The position numbers and the translations under genes were made by a program. This document shows positions 16,491 through 24,731 of a stretch of DNA of 34,606 nt, in pieces. The number at the start of each line of letters is the position of its first letter. The first letter of the stretch is position 1. Source of the stretch: SLFT01 sp964493075 (lineage in GTDB: Bacteria > Hydrogenedentota > Hydrogenedentia > Hydrogenedentales > CAITNO01); NCBI GenBank assembly GCA_964493075.1, contig CAZBNU010000019.1:1-34606 (forward strand), in the 5' to 3' direction. A model generated the notes under the pieces. It saw nothing but the letters and a program-made list of their open reading frames with translations. It made no database searches and was not told the DNA's origin.

Positions 16491-18905
16491 TTATTTGTTT
16501 GGAGACGCTTTCTGGCGACGCGCTGACGCGGTCAGTATGAAGAAAACAAACCCGGCCAGCAACAAATTACCGGCCCAGCCTGAACCGGAATATTCCATGC
16601 TGCCGCAGCCCAAGATACGTCGTTCCTTATCTTCGGGTTCTTCATCGGGCGTATCATCATCTTCGTCACCGACATAAGTAAAGGCATCAATACGACGTCC
16701 GACACCGCCCAGAGTTTCCACAGAAACTGTGACGTTGCCTGCAGGGTGGAGTGGCGTAACAACTTCCAATTCAGTTTCACTGACAATACGGAAACTGACT
16801 GCGGGCACATCATCAAAATTCACCGACAGAAGATTTCCAAAATTTTTACCGCGAATCGTCACGGTATCGCCGCCTATGGTAAGCCCTTGAGGTGGTGTTA
16901 CTGCGTCAATTTCTGGTACTGACAACACAGTAACTACAGGCGAATTCACTGGATCACCAAAAAGCAAGTTAACCGTAACCGGGGTCACCTGAAAACTCCA
17001 TGTTTCCCCGGGCTGCGGTATGTAGGCAGGCACTTGAAAGGAATTGGTCAGAGAGGACACCACCTGCCCATCCCGGAACCAATACAGCAGATAGATGCCC
17101 TCGGCGTATTCGAGGGGCGACTGTTTGGCATAGGGGTGATAATACACATAGGATGCGATGAGCGGACGGCCCGCCGCCACAGGACGGCTCACCGAGGGGT
17201 CTTCGTTGGGCGTATCGCTGGACAGCAACAGGTTCAGGGCGGAAGGTTTCACCGTTGCATCGCGCACGATAACGCGCACATCCTGATAGGCCTCCATATC
17301 TCCGGTACGGGCCATTACACGCACCGTGTGGGCGCCAATATGCTCATAGGCCGTAGTCCAGAGGAATTTGCCTGCGCCACCGCCAATATCCGCAAAGGGG
17401 GCATTCCCAGTCAACGACCAAATGCCTGTAAGGAACGGCAGCCCAAGGCCTGCTGGCGTCAGCGCTTCCGCGATGAAGGAGGCGTCTTCGCCAAACTTCA
17501 CCACCGGCGGCGTGACGGGATCAATACTAAGCAGCGACGGCTCCGAAGGAAGGTTTTCAAAGGGCGTGAACCCAAAAGCAGGCTCCACGTCGTCAAACAA
17601 TTCTGTGGGGTCTACAGGCGTACCGCGCCCATCAGATAGACCTACGATGCCATAATTTACGAAGGATTCGAGATAGGTGAACCTGATATGGCCGCCGAAA
17701 AACAACTCTACCTGCACCGTGTTGCGCGTTGGGTTGGAGTAGGGGTTATAGAAAAGTTCAACGGCGTTTTCAAAAGTAACAACGAAACGGTCGGGAAGCA
17801 TTCTGCCCCATGCCTGCCCGCCGGAGCTAAACTGCAACAGGGAGTACAGGAAAGAAATTCGTGGCAATGTAAAATGTCCGGCCAGATTGGGCAAATCGAG
17901 AAGTTGAACAATGTCATATTCTGATGTTATGTCATCGTCATCACTTTGCTCCAGAATATCTGCGATGTCGAGGGCCTGATTTTCAAGGGCACTAAAGAAA
18001 TCCTGGAAAACGATGTAACCGTTAATGGATACATACACTTTGTCGTAGACCTGGCCGAAGAAGGGGAATCTCATTTCACCGAGAGGCAACTCCAACAGGT
18101 CATTCTTGTTCAGGGGCGTCAGCGTATATGCGCTGCCCTGCGCATCCGTATGCTTCACCGGCAACTCACGAACATTTCGGGTTGTGCTGGCTTCATAGGT
18201 GCTATAGTCAGCGCCCGGGGCCATCTCGCCCAGCGGCGCAAGAGGCGCACCTACAGGCCGGAACGTGATCTGCGTATAGGCAAGGTTAAAGGGTTCCTGC
18301 TCGCCGAGAAAGGGGTCTGCTCCGAATGACGCAGTCAAAATCTCGGCCTGCTCTGAACCTGCAATGGCGCTTGCATGTTTTACATGGGGAAAATCACCAA
18401 GGAGATCCATGGGATAATCATCGAGGATATAATCGGGTATGTCTGAGGGGACATCGCCAATGAGGGTGTAATAGTACACCACACCATCCAAGACCTCACG
18501 GTCAAGGTACGATTCTGATGCAGGATCAAGGGGAATGCGGATGCCGTCAAGAGGCCCGGTAGGATAACCAGCGGTGCTTTTGTAAAGGGTCAACTGATAG
18601 AGCGACTGCCCACCGGATCCCGCTTCAATCACTTGATCCGGGGGATTCGTCCAAGTAAGTGAAATAAGGGGAGTATCCACATCTGCGGGGCCATCTGTGG
18701 CGAACGTAGGTGTTGCCCGGAAATTGCGCAAACTCAGAAAGGGAATCGGCTCGACAGGCTCTTCCTCGTCCTCCAACAAATTTTCCTCAAAAAAATCAAG
18801 GATGTCTATCTGGGCGAATGCCATACTGCCACAAAACGTACCCAGAAGCAACATCACAGCAAGCCAGTACATCCCGTTATGCGACGCCTGCATTTTCGGC
18901 ATCAT
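16491..18905 (-). CDS. Large secreted protein with IPT/TIG domain and Cys-helix-Arg C-terminal tail
   Basis: An 804-residue envelope protein of unknown function. A signal peptide (1-31, ending SMAFA) precedes an acidic linker and a fibronectin-III-like domain (about 50-150). A central region without recognised homology includes a jelly-roll-like part around VYVSINGYIVFQDF and an Ig-like part (about 440-560). The best-recognised domain is IPT/TIG at about 663-745 (VTPPQGLTIGGDTVTIRG). The tail has an acidic linker, GCGSMEYSGSGW, a hydrophobic helix (about 779-794) and RRQK, resembling C-terminal sorting signals such as MYXO-CTERM or GlyGly-CTERM. The ATG at 18905 has GGGAG seven bases upstream; the longer frame from 19013 lacks one. 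A near-consensus promoter lies at 19067-19095. A surface-displayed adhesin or structural role is inferred. Confidence 0.8.
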   Translation of the reverse strand: MMPKMQASHNGMYWLAVMLLLGTFCGSMAFAQIDILDFFEENLLEDEEEPVEPIPFLSLRNFRATPTFATDGPADVDTPLISLTWTNPPDQVIEAGSGGQSLYQLTLYKSTAGYPTGPLDGIRIPLDPASESYLDREVLDGVVYYYTLIGDVPSDIPDYILDDYPMDLLGDFPHVKHASAIAGSEQAEILTASFGADPFLGEQEPFNLAYTQITFRPVGAPLAPLGEMAPGADYSTYEASTTRNVRELPVKHTDAQGSAYTLTPLNKNDLLELPLGEMRFPFFGQVYDKVYVSINGYIVFQDFFSALENQALDIADILEQSDDDDITSEYDIVQLLDLPNLAGHFTLPRISFLYSLLQFSSGGQAWGRMLPDRFVVTFENAVELFYNPYSNPTRNTVQVELFFGGHIRFTYLESFVNYGIVGLSDGRGTPVDPTELFDDVEPAFGFTPFENLPSEPSLLSIDPVTPPVVKFGEDASFIAEALTPAGLGLPFLTGIWSLTGNAPFADIGGGAGKFLWTTAYEHIGAHTVRVMARTGDMEAYQDVRVIVRDATVKPSALNLLLSSDTPNEDPSVSRPVAAGRPLIASYVYYHPYAKQSPLEYAEGIYLLYWFRDGQVVSSLTNSFQVPAYIPQPGETWSFQVTPVTVNLLFGDPVNSPVVTVLSVPEIDAVTPPQGLTIGGDTVTIRGKNFGNLLSVNFDDVPAVSFRIVSETELEVVTPLHPAGNVTVSVETLGGVGRRIDAFTYVGDEDDDTPDEEPEDKERRILGCGSMEYSGSGWAGNLLLAGFVFFILTASARRQKASPNK

Positions 18906-19066
18906 AACCTTTCTCCCTTCGGCTGTTACGCCGATAATCCGCCTGCGCGGTACTACCTGTCCAACGATCCGCATGCTAAAACCCACACAGAACCATCGGC
19001 TAACCTTCATCATCTGTCAAATTCCGACCTCGGACGCATCTGGCGCCCGCCAGACCATCGCTTACG

Positions 19067-19095
19067 TTATAAATCAACACAGTAAGTAATGTCAA
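19067..19095 (-). promoter_or_regulatory. Near-consensus sigma-70 promoter of the IPT-domain protein gene
   Basis: On the minus strand a perfect TTGACA (19095-19090) is followed after 17 bases by TTATAA (19072-19067). Initiation near 19060 would give a 5' leader of about 155 bases before the ATG at 18905, unusually long for this window. Confidence 0.7.
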
Positions 19096-19111
19096 GGCCT
19101 ACGGCCATCCC

Positions 19112-19127
19112 GTCCGTTACAACGGAC
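19112..19127. repeat. Short palindrome upstream of the IPT-gene promoter
   Basis: GTCCGTT and AACGGAC are exact reverse complements separated by AC. The palindrome sits 17 bases upstream of the -35 element at 19090-19095, where an activator or repressor dimer could bind. Its use as an operator is conjecture. Confidence 0.4.
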
Positions 19128-19143
19128 TCAGGTTGCTATTGCT

Positions 19144-19174
19144 AAAAAGCCCGCGTCTCAATAACGACGCGGGC
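19144..19174 (-). terminator. Intrinsic terminator after the acidic coiled-coil membrane protein gene
   Basis: Read on the minus strand, GCCCGCGTC (19174-19166), loop GTTATTGA, GACGCGGGC (19157-19149), followed by TTTTT (19148-19144). The nine-base stem is perfect and GC-rich. It lies about 60 bases after the stop codon at 19232. Confidence 0.88.
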
Positions 19175-19231
19175 CGAATTAAACACTTTACACAGCAGAC
19201 TGCCGTGTCAATCCAGACTGAACGCGCCGAG

Positions 19232-21019
19232 CTACAGGGAGCTATAGGTGCGCTGCCAGTCGTTACTGCCCTGATCGGCCAGTTCCCTTTCAGCAAGCAG
19301 TTGCGCCTGACTTTCAAAATCCGGGATGCGCGCATTCACAATATGCGCCTCAATGGATTTTTGCACGTCTTCGGGCATCTCTTCACGGAATCCCCACTGA
19401 GGCACAGCTGCTGTACCGAGATTCTCAAAACTGCCAATGTTGGCGCCATCCAGAGTGCGGTAGTAAACCGCCCAATTGCCACGCATCAGGCATTCCGCCC
19501 ATTTAAGGGACTTGTGGCCGAACCGATCGGTGACTGTAACATTGGCAAAGAAGTATTCGTTGGCCCGCGCAAGTTCGAGTTCGCGCAGGTAGAAGCTGGT
19601 GTACTCATTTTGCAGTTCAGGGGTCACCCAAGGCGCTGCGCTGACCTTTTCGCGAAGCTGCTGTACCGCCGCCAAGCGCTGCGCATAATCAAACTTCTGC
19701 GGGGCAAGGGGAATGCTTTCCTTAACCTGAATAACAAGGCGGTCTACATTATGGACCAGTGCATCTTTGGTGGCTACACGGCGCACATTCGCCTCTTCAA
19801 GTTCGCCTACGTGGCCCGTCAAGCGGTCCACTTCCGCAATCAGGCCGCGCTGACGCGCCTGAACAATAGCCGTTTCATTGCGCAACTCCTCCAGGAACTC
19901 ACGCGCGGAGATGATCTCATCGTTACGCTCGCGCAACTCGCGTTCCACGCCGTTCAGCTCACGCATTTGCCCATCAAGAGTAGCACGGGTGGAATCCAGC
20001 TGGGCAACTACATTATCGAGTTCAGTCTGCCGCTGTCCAATTTCCTGGATTAACCGATCGCGCTCCTCAATTGTTAAGCCGGGACCTTCTTGATCGTCAA
20101 TGCCCCGACTTTCAATTTCCCGAAGTTGTTGATTCAGGCGTTGGTTTTCCGCGGTCAGTTTGGTTACTTCGTCGCGCGTCGGATTCGGCAGGAAGGCCAT
20201 GTAATCCGTTAGGAAGGGCGCGTTCACCACACCGATAAAGAAGGCCACAGCGACAAAAATCATCACGACAAGCCAGTTGGCGCCGCCTTTTTTGACGGCA
20301 GTCTTCTGGCTGCTTGCACCCTGTCCCGCCATCGCTGGCGTCATGGGGGCCGCACCGACACCTGCGCCTACTGGCGCACCGGCGGCAAAGTCATCGTCGT
20401 CATTTCCAAATCCGGTATCAGGCGTAAAATTGGGCACCGGCGTTGCGGCAAGCTCGGGCGTGGCAAAATCGCTTTCGCCACCGAAGTCGTCAAACATGGG
20501 CGACTCCATAGCCTGCGTGGGCGCACCCGTCTTACTTCCGTATCCGGAATCAATGCCGCCAAAGCCCGAATCTTCGCCGCCAAAGGCGCTATCAAAGATG
20601 GGCGTATCGAGCGCAGAATCCGGACCCGGACCGATGTCGGGAGTTTCCGGTGAGAAATCACTGTCCGCCGCAAGGTCCTGGAAGCCGCCGGCACTCATCA
20701 CCTGATCATCATCATCAGGGGAAGTACTGCTGAAGGCGCCACTATCGAAGGCGGGCAGACCAATGTCGTCATCGCCCCCGTACACATTGCCACTGCCAAT
20801 GTCTGGCGTCTGCGGTGAAAACTCTTTGTCTTCCTGCAACGGAGACGCGATTTCCCCGCCCTCGTGGGATTCGAAATCTCCCAGAGGCGGCAACGCGTCG
20901 CCAGAGTCGCCTTCACCCTGCGAATCGAAGTCGCTCAAAGGCGGCAGATTCCCCAAACCAGAATCTTCATCCGCGCCATTTCCAAGACCATCATCATCAA
21001 ACAATTTGTCGTCGGCCAT
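19232..21019 (-). CDS. Unknown single-pass membrane protein: acidic repetitive N-terminus, coiled coil outside
   Basis: A 595-residue protein without a recognised family. Residues 1-235 are Asp/Gly/Ser/Pro-rich and repetitive: the phrase FSPxTPDIG occurs at about 67 and 122, a variant FTPDTGFG near 198, and GLGNLPPL plus ALPPLGDFE near 22-50. A lone membrane helix lies at about 248-272, preceded by KTAVKKGG, so the acidic region should be cytoplasmic. Next come a coiled coil (about 282-415) and a C-terminal domain with FDYAQRLAAVQQLREK and an aromatic segment near 475-525. The ATG at 21019 has GGAGGT seven bases upstream. A strong promoter precedes it and a strong terminator follows, so it is probably transcribed alone. 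A scaffold linking cytoplasm and periplasm is a guess from architecture. Confidence 0.8.
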   Translation of the reverse strand: MADDKLFDDDGLGNGADEDSGLGNLPPLSDFDSQGEGDSGDALPPLGDFESHEGGEIASPLQEDKEFSPQTPDIGSGNVYGGDDDIGLPAFDSGAFSSTSPDDDDQVMSAGGFQDLAADSDFSPETPDIGPGPDSALDTPIFDSAFGGEDSGFGGIDSGYGSKTGAPTQAMESPMFDDFGGESDFATPELAATPVPNFTPDTGFGNDDDDFAAGAPVGAGVGAAPMTPAMAGQGASSQKTAVKKGGANWLVVMIFVAVAFFIGVVNAPFLTDYMAFLPNPTRDEVTKLTAENQRLNQQLREIESRGIDDQEGPGLTIEERDRLIQEIGQRQTELDNVVAQLDSTRATLDGQMRELNGVERELRERNDEIISAREFLEELRNETAIVQARQRGLIAEVDRLTGHVGELEEANVRRVATKDALVHNVDRLVIQVKESIPLAPQKFDYAQRLAAVQQLREKVSAAPWVTPELQNEYTSFYLRELELARANEYFFANVTVTDRFGHKSLKWAECLMRGNWAVYYRTLDGANIGSFENLGTAAVPQWGFREEMPEDVQKSIEAHIVNARIPDFESQAQLLAERELADQGSNDWQRTYSSL

Positions 21020-21077
21020 TAGACCCACCTCCGTTTATATGAAGGGTTCAAGTTTAACCACACGTTCCACAGTACGC

Positions 21078-21106
21078 ATTCTAACACGATTTGCATCAAG
21101 TGTCAA
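21078..21106 (-). promoter_or_regulatory. Near-consensus sigma-70 promoter of the acidic coiled-coil protein gene
   Basis: On the minus strand a perfect TTGACA (21106-21101) and TAGAAT (21083-21078) are spaced by 17 bases. The expected start is near 21071, about 50 bases before the ATG at 21019. It is among the best promoter matches in the window and predicts substantial expression. Confidence 0.75.
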
Positions 21107-21280
21107 GTAAACTCTTTACAAATCGTAGCACACATTATCATCTATAATATACAGCTTTTCGAACTGCCAAGGCAACCTGTTGTCAATAATTTATTTCCAA
21201 GGCGGCATTATGTCGGTTTTGGGTGCCCTTTTGCAACCTCTTGTCGGGCCTAAAATCACCCTGTCTAAGGCGCAATCGCA

Positions 21281-22369
21281 TTACGTTGGTGTGCGCCGAA
21301 ACAGAATAATGCCAACAGTCAAAAACAAAACACTGGCGACCCATGCGGCCACCCAAGGGGGCAACTTGCCCATGTAGCCCAGTCCGACACTTACGGCAAA
21401 CACGAGCAGATAGGCCATTGCCACACCGATGCTAACGCCGAACCCAAGCATGATGCCGCCGCGCCGCAATTTCATTGCGAAAGGAAATGCGAGCCAGATA
21501 ATTACAAAACATAGCGCGGGCTGTGAAAATTTGAGGTGGTAGTTTACCAGCGGTTCCTGCACCGGAATCCCAAGGCGGCGCGCCCGTTCGATGTCCACCG
21601 CCAATTGGCCGGTCGTTTTTGCCTGTGCCGGTTTACTCAAGGCAAACAGCGCAGATGGCGATTCCGTAAAAGGCGCCGCACACTGTGTGATACGCTGCGC
21701 CGCTGTTTCCCATTGGCGGCTGCGATCGAAGACCACCCAGCGCCCGTCTTCCAGCAACCAGCGCGATTGCTTATCATCCCAGAATATCCTTTTGGCGCGA
21801 ATCTCTTCAATACGATCTTCGTGGATGGAATGAAGAAATACATCCTGACCACTGTTGGCACGTTCATTAAACTTGAGAACGTGGCAGGTCCAGCCCGCAC
21901 CTAAATTTGTCCAACTGACGCCAAAGCGACTTTGCCCGGAGACCTTGGAGAAGTACTCGTTTTTAACGCCGGCATGTATTTCCGAGGCGCGCACGCCATA
22001 GCTTTCCTGAAAGAAAAACACAGCAACCGCAATTACCATCGCCATCACCACGGGTGCGCGGGCGATCCGACCCAGACTCACGCCACCGGCGAGCAAGGCT
22101 GTAATTTCATTGTGCTGTGCGGCATTGCCCAACACCATCAACCCTGAAATTAAGACCGACACCGCCGCTGCCTGGTATTCGAAAAGTATGGTCGGCACAA
22201 AGGTGACGTAGTAAAGCAGCACCACATGCCAGGGAATTTGATATTTTGAAATATCCTCCTGCCGGGTCGCTACCAGGTCAATAACGCTGACAAGCAGGAT
22301 GAGCGCGACAAGCACTTTTAACAGGGTCATCATAAAACGTCTGACTAAATATCGGTCAAGTAGCGTCAT
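21281..22369 (-). CDS. lptG: LPS export permease, LptG-like (YjgP/YjgQ family)
   Basis: A 362-residue inner-membrane subunit of the LptB2FG transporter, which extracts lipopolysaccharide for transport to the outer membrane. It begins with the family-typical LLDRYLVRRF, has two helices, the coupling segment with NEITALLAGGVSLGRI, a periplasmic beta-jellyroll-like region (about 130-260) and four more helices. Its ATG overlaps the stop of the upstream lptF-like gene by four bases (ATGA). The longer frame to 22600 lies inside lptF and is spurious. As the second gene it is called LptG, but F and G are hard to tell apart by eye. LptB, LptA and LptC are not in the window. Confidence 0.85.
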   Translation of the reverse strand: MTLLDRYLVRRFMMTLLKVLVALILLVSVIDLVATRQEDISKYQIPWHVVLLYYVTFVPTILFEYQAAAVSVLISGLMVLGNAAQHNEITALLAGGVSLGRIARAPVVMAMVIAVAVFFFQESYGVRASEIHAGVKNEYFSKVSGQSRFGVSWTNLGAGWTCHVLKFNERANSGQDVFLHSIHEDRIEEIRAKRIFWDDKQSRWLLEDGRWVVFDRSRQWETAAQRITQCAAPFTESPSALFALSKPAQAKTTGQLAVDIERARRLGIPVQEPLVNYHLKFSQPALCFVIIWLAFPFAMKLRRGGIMLGFGVSIGVAMAYLLVFAVSVGLGYMGKLPPWVAAWVASVLFLTVGIILFRRTPT

Positions 22370-23469
22370 ACGCGGTCCACCCGCCAAATCATGATCAGTC
22401 CCAGGAGACACAAAAGAAGATTGGGAATCTGGCCCAGACCCACCGTGACCGACAAGGGAAGCAACAAAGGCAGTTCCACCAGTTTTCGCAATGCAAAATA
22501 ACCTGCAATGATGATCAATCCGCTCGAGAAAGCAAAGGATCTTCCTGACCGCTTCGAACGGGCGCCAAGGGGCGCGCCTACAATGCTGACGGCAAGACAC
22601 ATGAGAGGAAATGCGAGCCTGTTTTTAATTTCAACACGAATCTTATGCAATTCAATGCCTACTGGCAGCGCCTCCGTTTCAACAAATCTTTGTTCCAGAC
22701 GTTTTTCCTCGGCAAAAAGTTGCGTCGTTGTCATGCCGTCACTGGAAAGGTCTTCCTGCTCTGTGTTCAGCACGGGTATCGCCTTTGCAAGGGATTCAAA
22801 CATGAAGTGCTGTCGCGGATCATTGGGAATAAACAGGCCGTGCTGCAATTCAATGTGCTTTTTCCCATCCACCAGTATAATCCCCGCGCTATTGGCGTAG
22901 AAGGCGTTGGCACCCTCTTCTTCCGGCTGAAGGATTACGATATCGCGCAACGTGCCGTCCGGGTCGCGGTGTCCCAGATACACCCGCCAGTCGCCAAACT
23001 CGTGCATCACCCCTGTTGGCAGCATTTCCATGGACATGCGTAGCGGCATGTCCGTGGTCACCAGATGCACCAGCCGTGAATACGCCCAGGGCTGACACCG
23101 ATCGGCCACCACAAAAAGAATGCCGCTCAACAGGGCGCCAAACACAATTACCGGCAATACGATGCGTTTGAGGGGCACGCCCGACGCTTTCATGGCGGTG
23201 AGTTCGTTACGCTGCGCCAGTGTGCTGAAGACAAACATTACGCCCATCAGAAATGTAACCGGGAATATGTAACTTGCCAGTGCTGGCAACGCGTAAAAGG
23301 TGATGCGGCCAATATCCAATACGCTGATCTGGGTGACGGGCATGCGCTCCATAAGTTCCTGCATCTGAGTGCGCACGGCGCCGCCCACCACCACGAAACT
23401 GATCACCGCCGCTGCAAGCAGCGCCGGTGGCCAAATCTTACCGACTATGTAACGGTCTATCAATCGCAT
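22366..23469 (-). CDS. lptF: LPS export permease, LptF-like (YjgP/YjgQ family)
   Basis: A 367-residue partner of the LptG-like protein in the LPS exporter. It starts with LIDRYIVGKIWPP, and the cytoplasmic coupling helix region contains RNELTAMKASGVPLKRI, the strongest family signature. A periplasmic domain at about 135-265 is followed by NRLAFPLMCLAVSIVGAPLG and the remaining helices. The ATG at 23469 has AGGAAG ten bases upstream. The open frame runs 63 codons further, back through a repeat element, and that part is not coding. A possible -10 (TATAAC on the minus strand at 23505-23500) lacks a good -35. A 247-base gap with a palindromic element separates it from pfkA. Confidence 0.85.
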   Translation of the reverse strand: MRLIDRYIVGKIWPPALLAAAVISFVVVGGAVRTQMQELMERMPVTQISVLDIGRITFYALPALASYIFPVTFLMGVMFVFSTLAQRNELTAMKASGVPLKRIVLPVIVFGALLSGILFVVADRCQPWAYSRLVHLVTTDMPLRMSMEMLPTGVMHEFGDWRVYLGHRDPDGTLRDIVILQPEEEGANAFYANSAGIILVDGKKHIELQHGLFIPNDPRQHFMFESLAKAIPVLNTEQEDLSSDGMTTTQLFAEEKRLEQRFVETEALPVGIELHKIRVEIKNRLAFPLMCLAVSIVGAPLGARSKRSGRSFAFSSGLIIIAGYFALRKLVELPLLLPLSVTVGLGQIPNLLLCLLGLIMIWRVDRV

Positions 23470-23601
23470 GGGGAGAACGCTTCCTGGCGTAATCTTTCTG
23501 TTATACTCAATTGCCAACCTGTCACGATCACAACAGGCGCTTAACGGATCAAGACCACAGTTAAAAATAAACAGGTGAATTTTTGAACATACTACCATAA
23601 G

Positions 23602-23657
23602 CGTCATTCCGGTTTTTATTTTCTGCTTGGAATCAGAAAATAAGAGACCGGAATCCA
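23602..23657. repeat. Imperfect palindromic element, possible dispersed repeat or small MITE
   Basis: ATTCCGGT (23606-23613) pairs with ACCGGAAT (23647-23654), and inside it TTATTTTCTG pairs with CAGAAAATAA, with only TT and GAG unpaired between the arms and an eight-base loop. The outer ends read CGTCATTCC and GGAATCCA, the same termini as the GGATTCC...GGAATGACG dispersed repeats known from many bacterial genomes. It lies between pfkA and lptF, outside any gene. No second copy is seen in this window. Confidence 0.6.
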
Positions 23658-23716
23658 CGAATCACGACACCGCCTTCGGGCAATTCTATAGATTCAAGGA
23701 CAATTTTTCACGCTGA

Positions 23717-24691
23717 TCACACACTAAGCAACCTCGCAATGCGGAACAAATCCGGGTCGAACCGGTTCCGCATTGTTTGTGCATCCGAAATCGGGCGGAG
23801 CATGATAGCATTGTTTTCAAAAGCCACCATTACATCTATCCTGCCGTCAAGCAATGCTTCCACACCGGCTACTCCCATGCGCGCCGCCAAAACGCGATCG
23901 AACGCCGTAGGTGTACCACCACGCTGCAAATGACCGATAACCGCAACACGGGTTTTGCTGAACTCCGGGGCAATCTCTCCCACTTTTTTCGCGATGGTGT
24001 AGGCATCTCCTGCATCATCACCCTCGGCAACGACCACAATCATGGAGGTCTTGCCCCGGTCGCGGGCCGTCCGCAGGTCGCTGACGAGGTTATTTATAAT
24101 GGTGGGGCTTTCGGGCACCAGCATTTCTTCGGCGCCGCCGGCCAATCCACTGTACATGGCAATGAAACCACTGTGGCGGCCCATCAGTTCCACAAAGAAA
24201 ATGCGTTCATGCGACGCCGCGGTGTCACGCAACCGATCAATGGCCTCTACCGCAATGTTCAATGCTGTGTCAAAGCCAATAGTGTATTGAGTGCCGCCAA
24301 TGTCGTTGTCAATGGTTCCGGGCAGGCCTACACACGGGAACTGATGTTCCAGGTACAGATCATGGGCACCGCGATAAGAGCCGTCGCCGCCTATGACCAC
24401 CAGCCCCTCTATGCCGTGCTGTTTGAGTTGCGCCACCGCAGCAGCACGCCCCGCTGCTTCCCTGAATGCGTCGCAACGAGCCGTCCGAAGTATGGTGCCG
24501 CCATGGTGGATGATGCCGCTCACGGAACGGGCATCCATCGGCGCAATATCTCCGTCAATGACACCCTGATAACCACGGCTGATGCCGTAAACCTCAACAT
24601 CGTGGGCAATACACGCCCGCACCACGGCACGTATCGCGGCGTTCATACCCGGGGCATCACCGCCACTCGTCAACACACCAATTCGTTTCAT
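23717..24691 (-). CDS. pfkA: ATP-dependent 6-phosphofructokinase
   Basis: Phosphorylates fructose-6-phosphate to the 1,6-bisphosphate, the committed step of glycolysis. The 324-residue length equals bacterial PfkA. Signatures are TSGGDAPGMNA, the ATP site GGDGSYRG, the catalytic TIDND, MGRHSG for substrate binding, and GHLQRGGTPTAFDR. Gly in GGDGS, rather than Asp, favours ATP over pyrophosphate as donor. The ATG at 24691 has AAAGGA six bases upstream; TTG 24697 would add two residues. It follows the sugar isomerase gene by 40 bases on the same strand, so the two probably share a transcript. Confidence 0.95.
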   Translation of the reverse strand: MKRIGVLTSGGDAPGMNAAIRAVVRACIAHDVEVYGISRGYQGVIDGDIAPMDARSVSGIIHHGGTILRTARCDAFREAAGRAAAVAQLKQHGIEGLVVIGGDGSYRGAHDLYLEHQFPCVGLPGTIDNDIGGTQYTIGFDTALNIAVEAIDRLRDTAASHERIFFVELMGRHSGFIAMYSGLAGGAEEMLVPESPTIINNLVSDLRTARDRGKTSMIVVVAEGDDAGDAYTIAKKVGEIAPEFSKTRVAVIGHLQRGGTPTAFDRVLAARMGVAGVEALLDGRIDVMVAFENNAIMLRPISDAQTMRNRFDPDLFRIARLLSV

Positions 24692-24731
24692 AGACAATCC
24701 TTTAGACCTGCTGCAAATATGCCGGTATGGA

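Noticed and set aside
16270..16677. Plus-strand frame with a signal-peptide-like start (LLVWLLLFF)
   Set aside because: It begins with GTG without a ribosome site, and most of its length lies opposite the well-supported IPT-domain gene; downstream composition is not protein-like.
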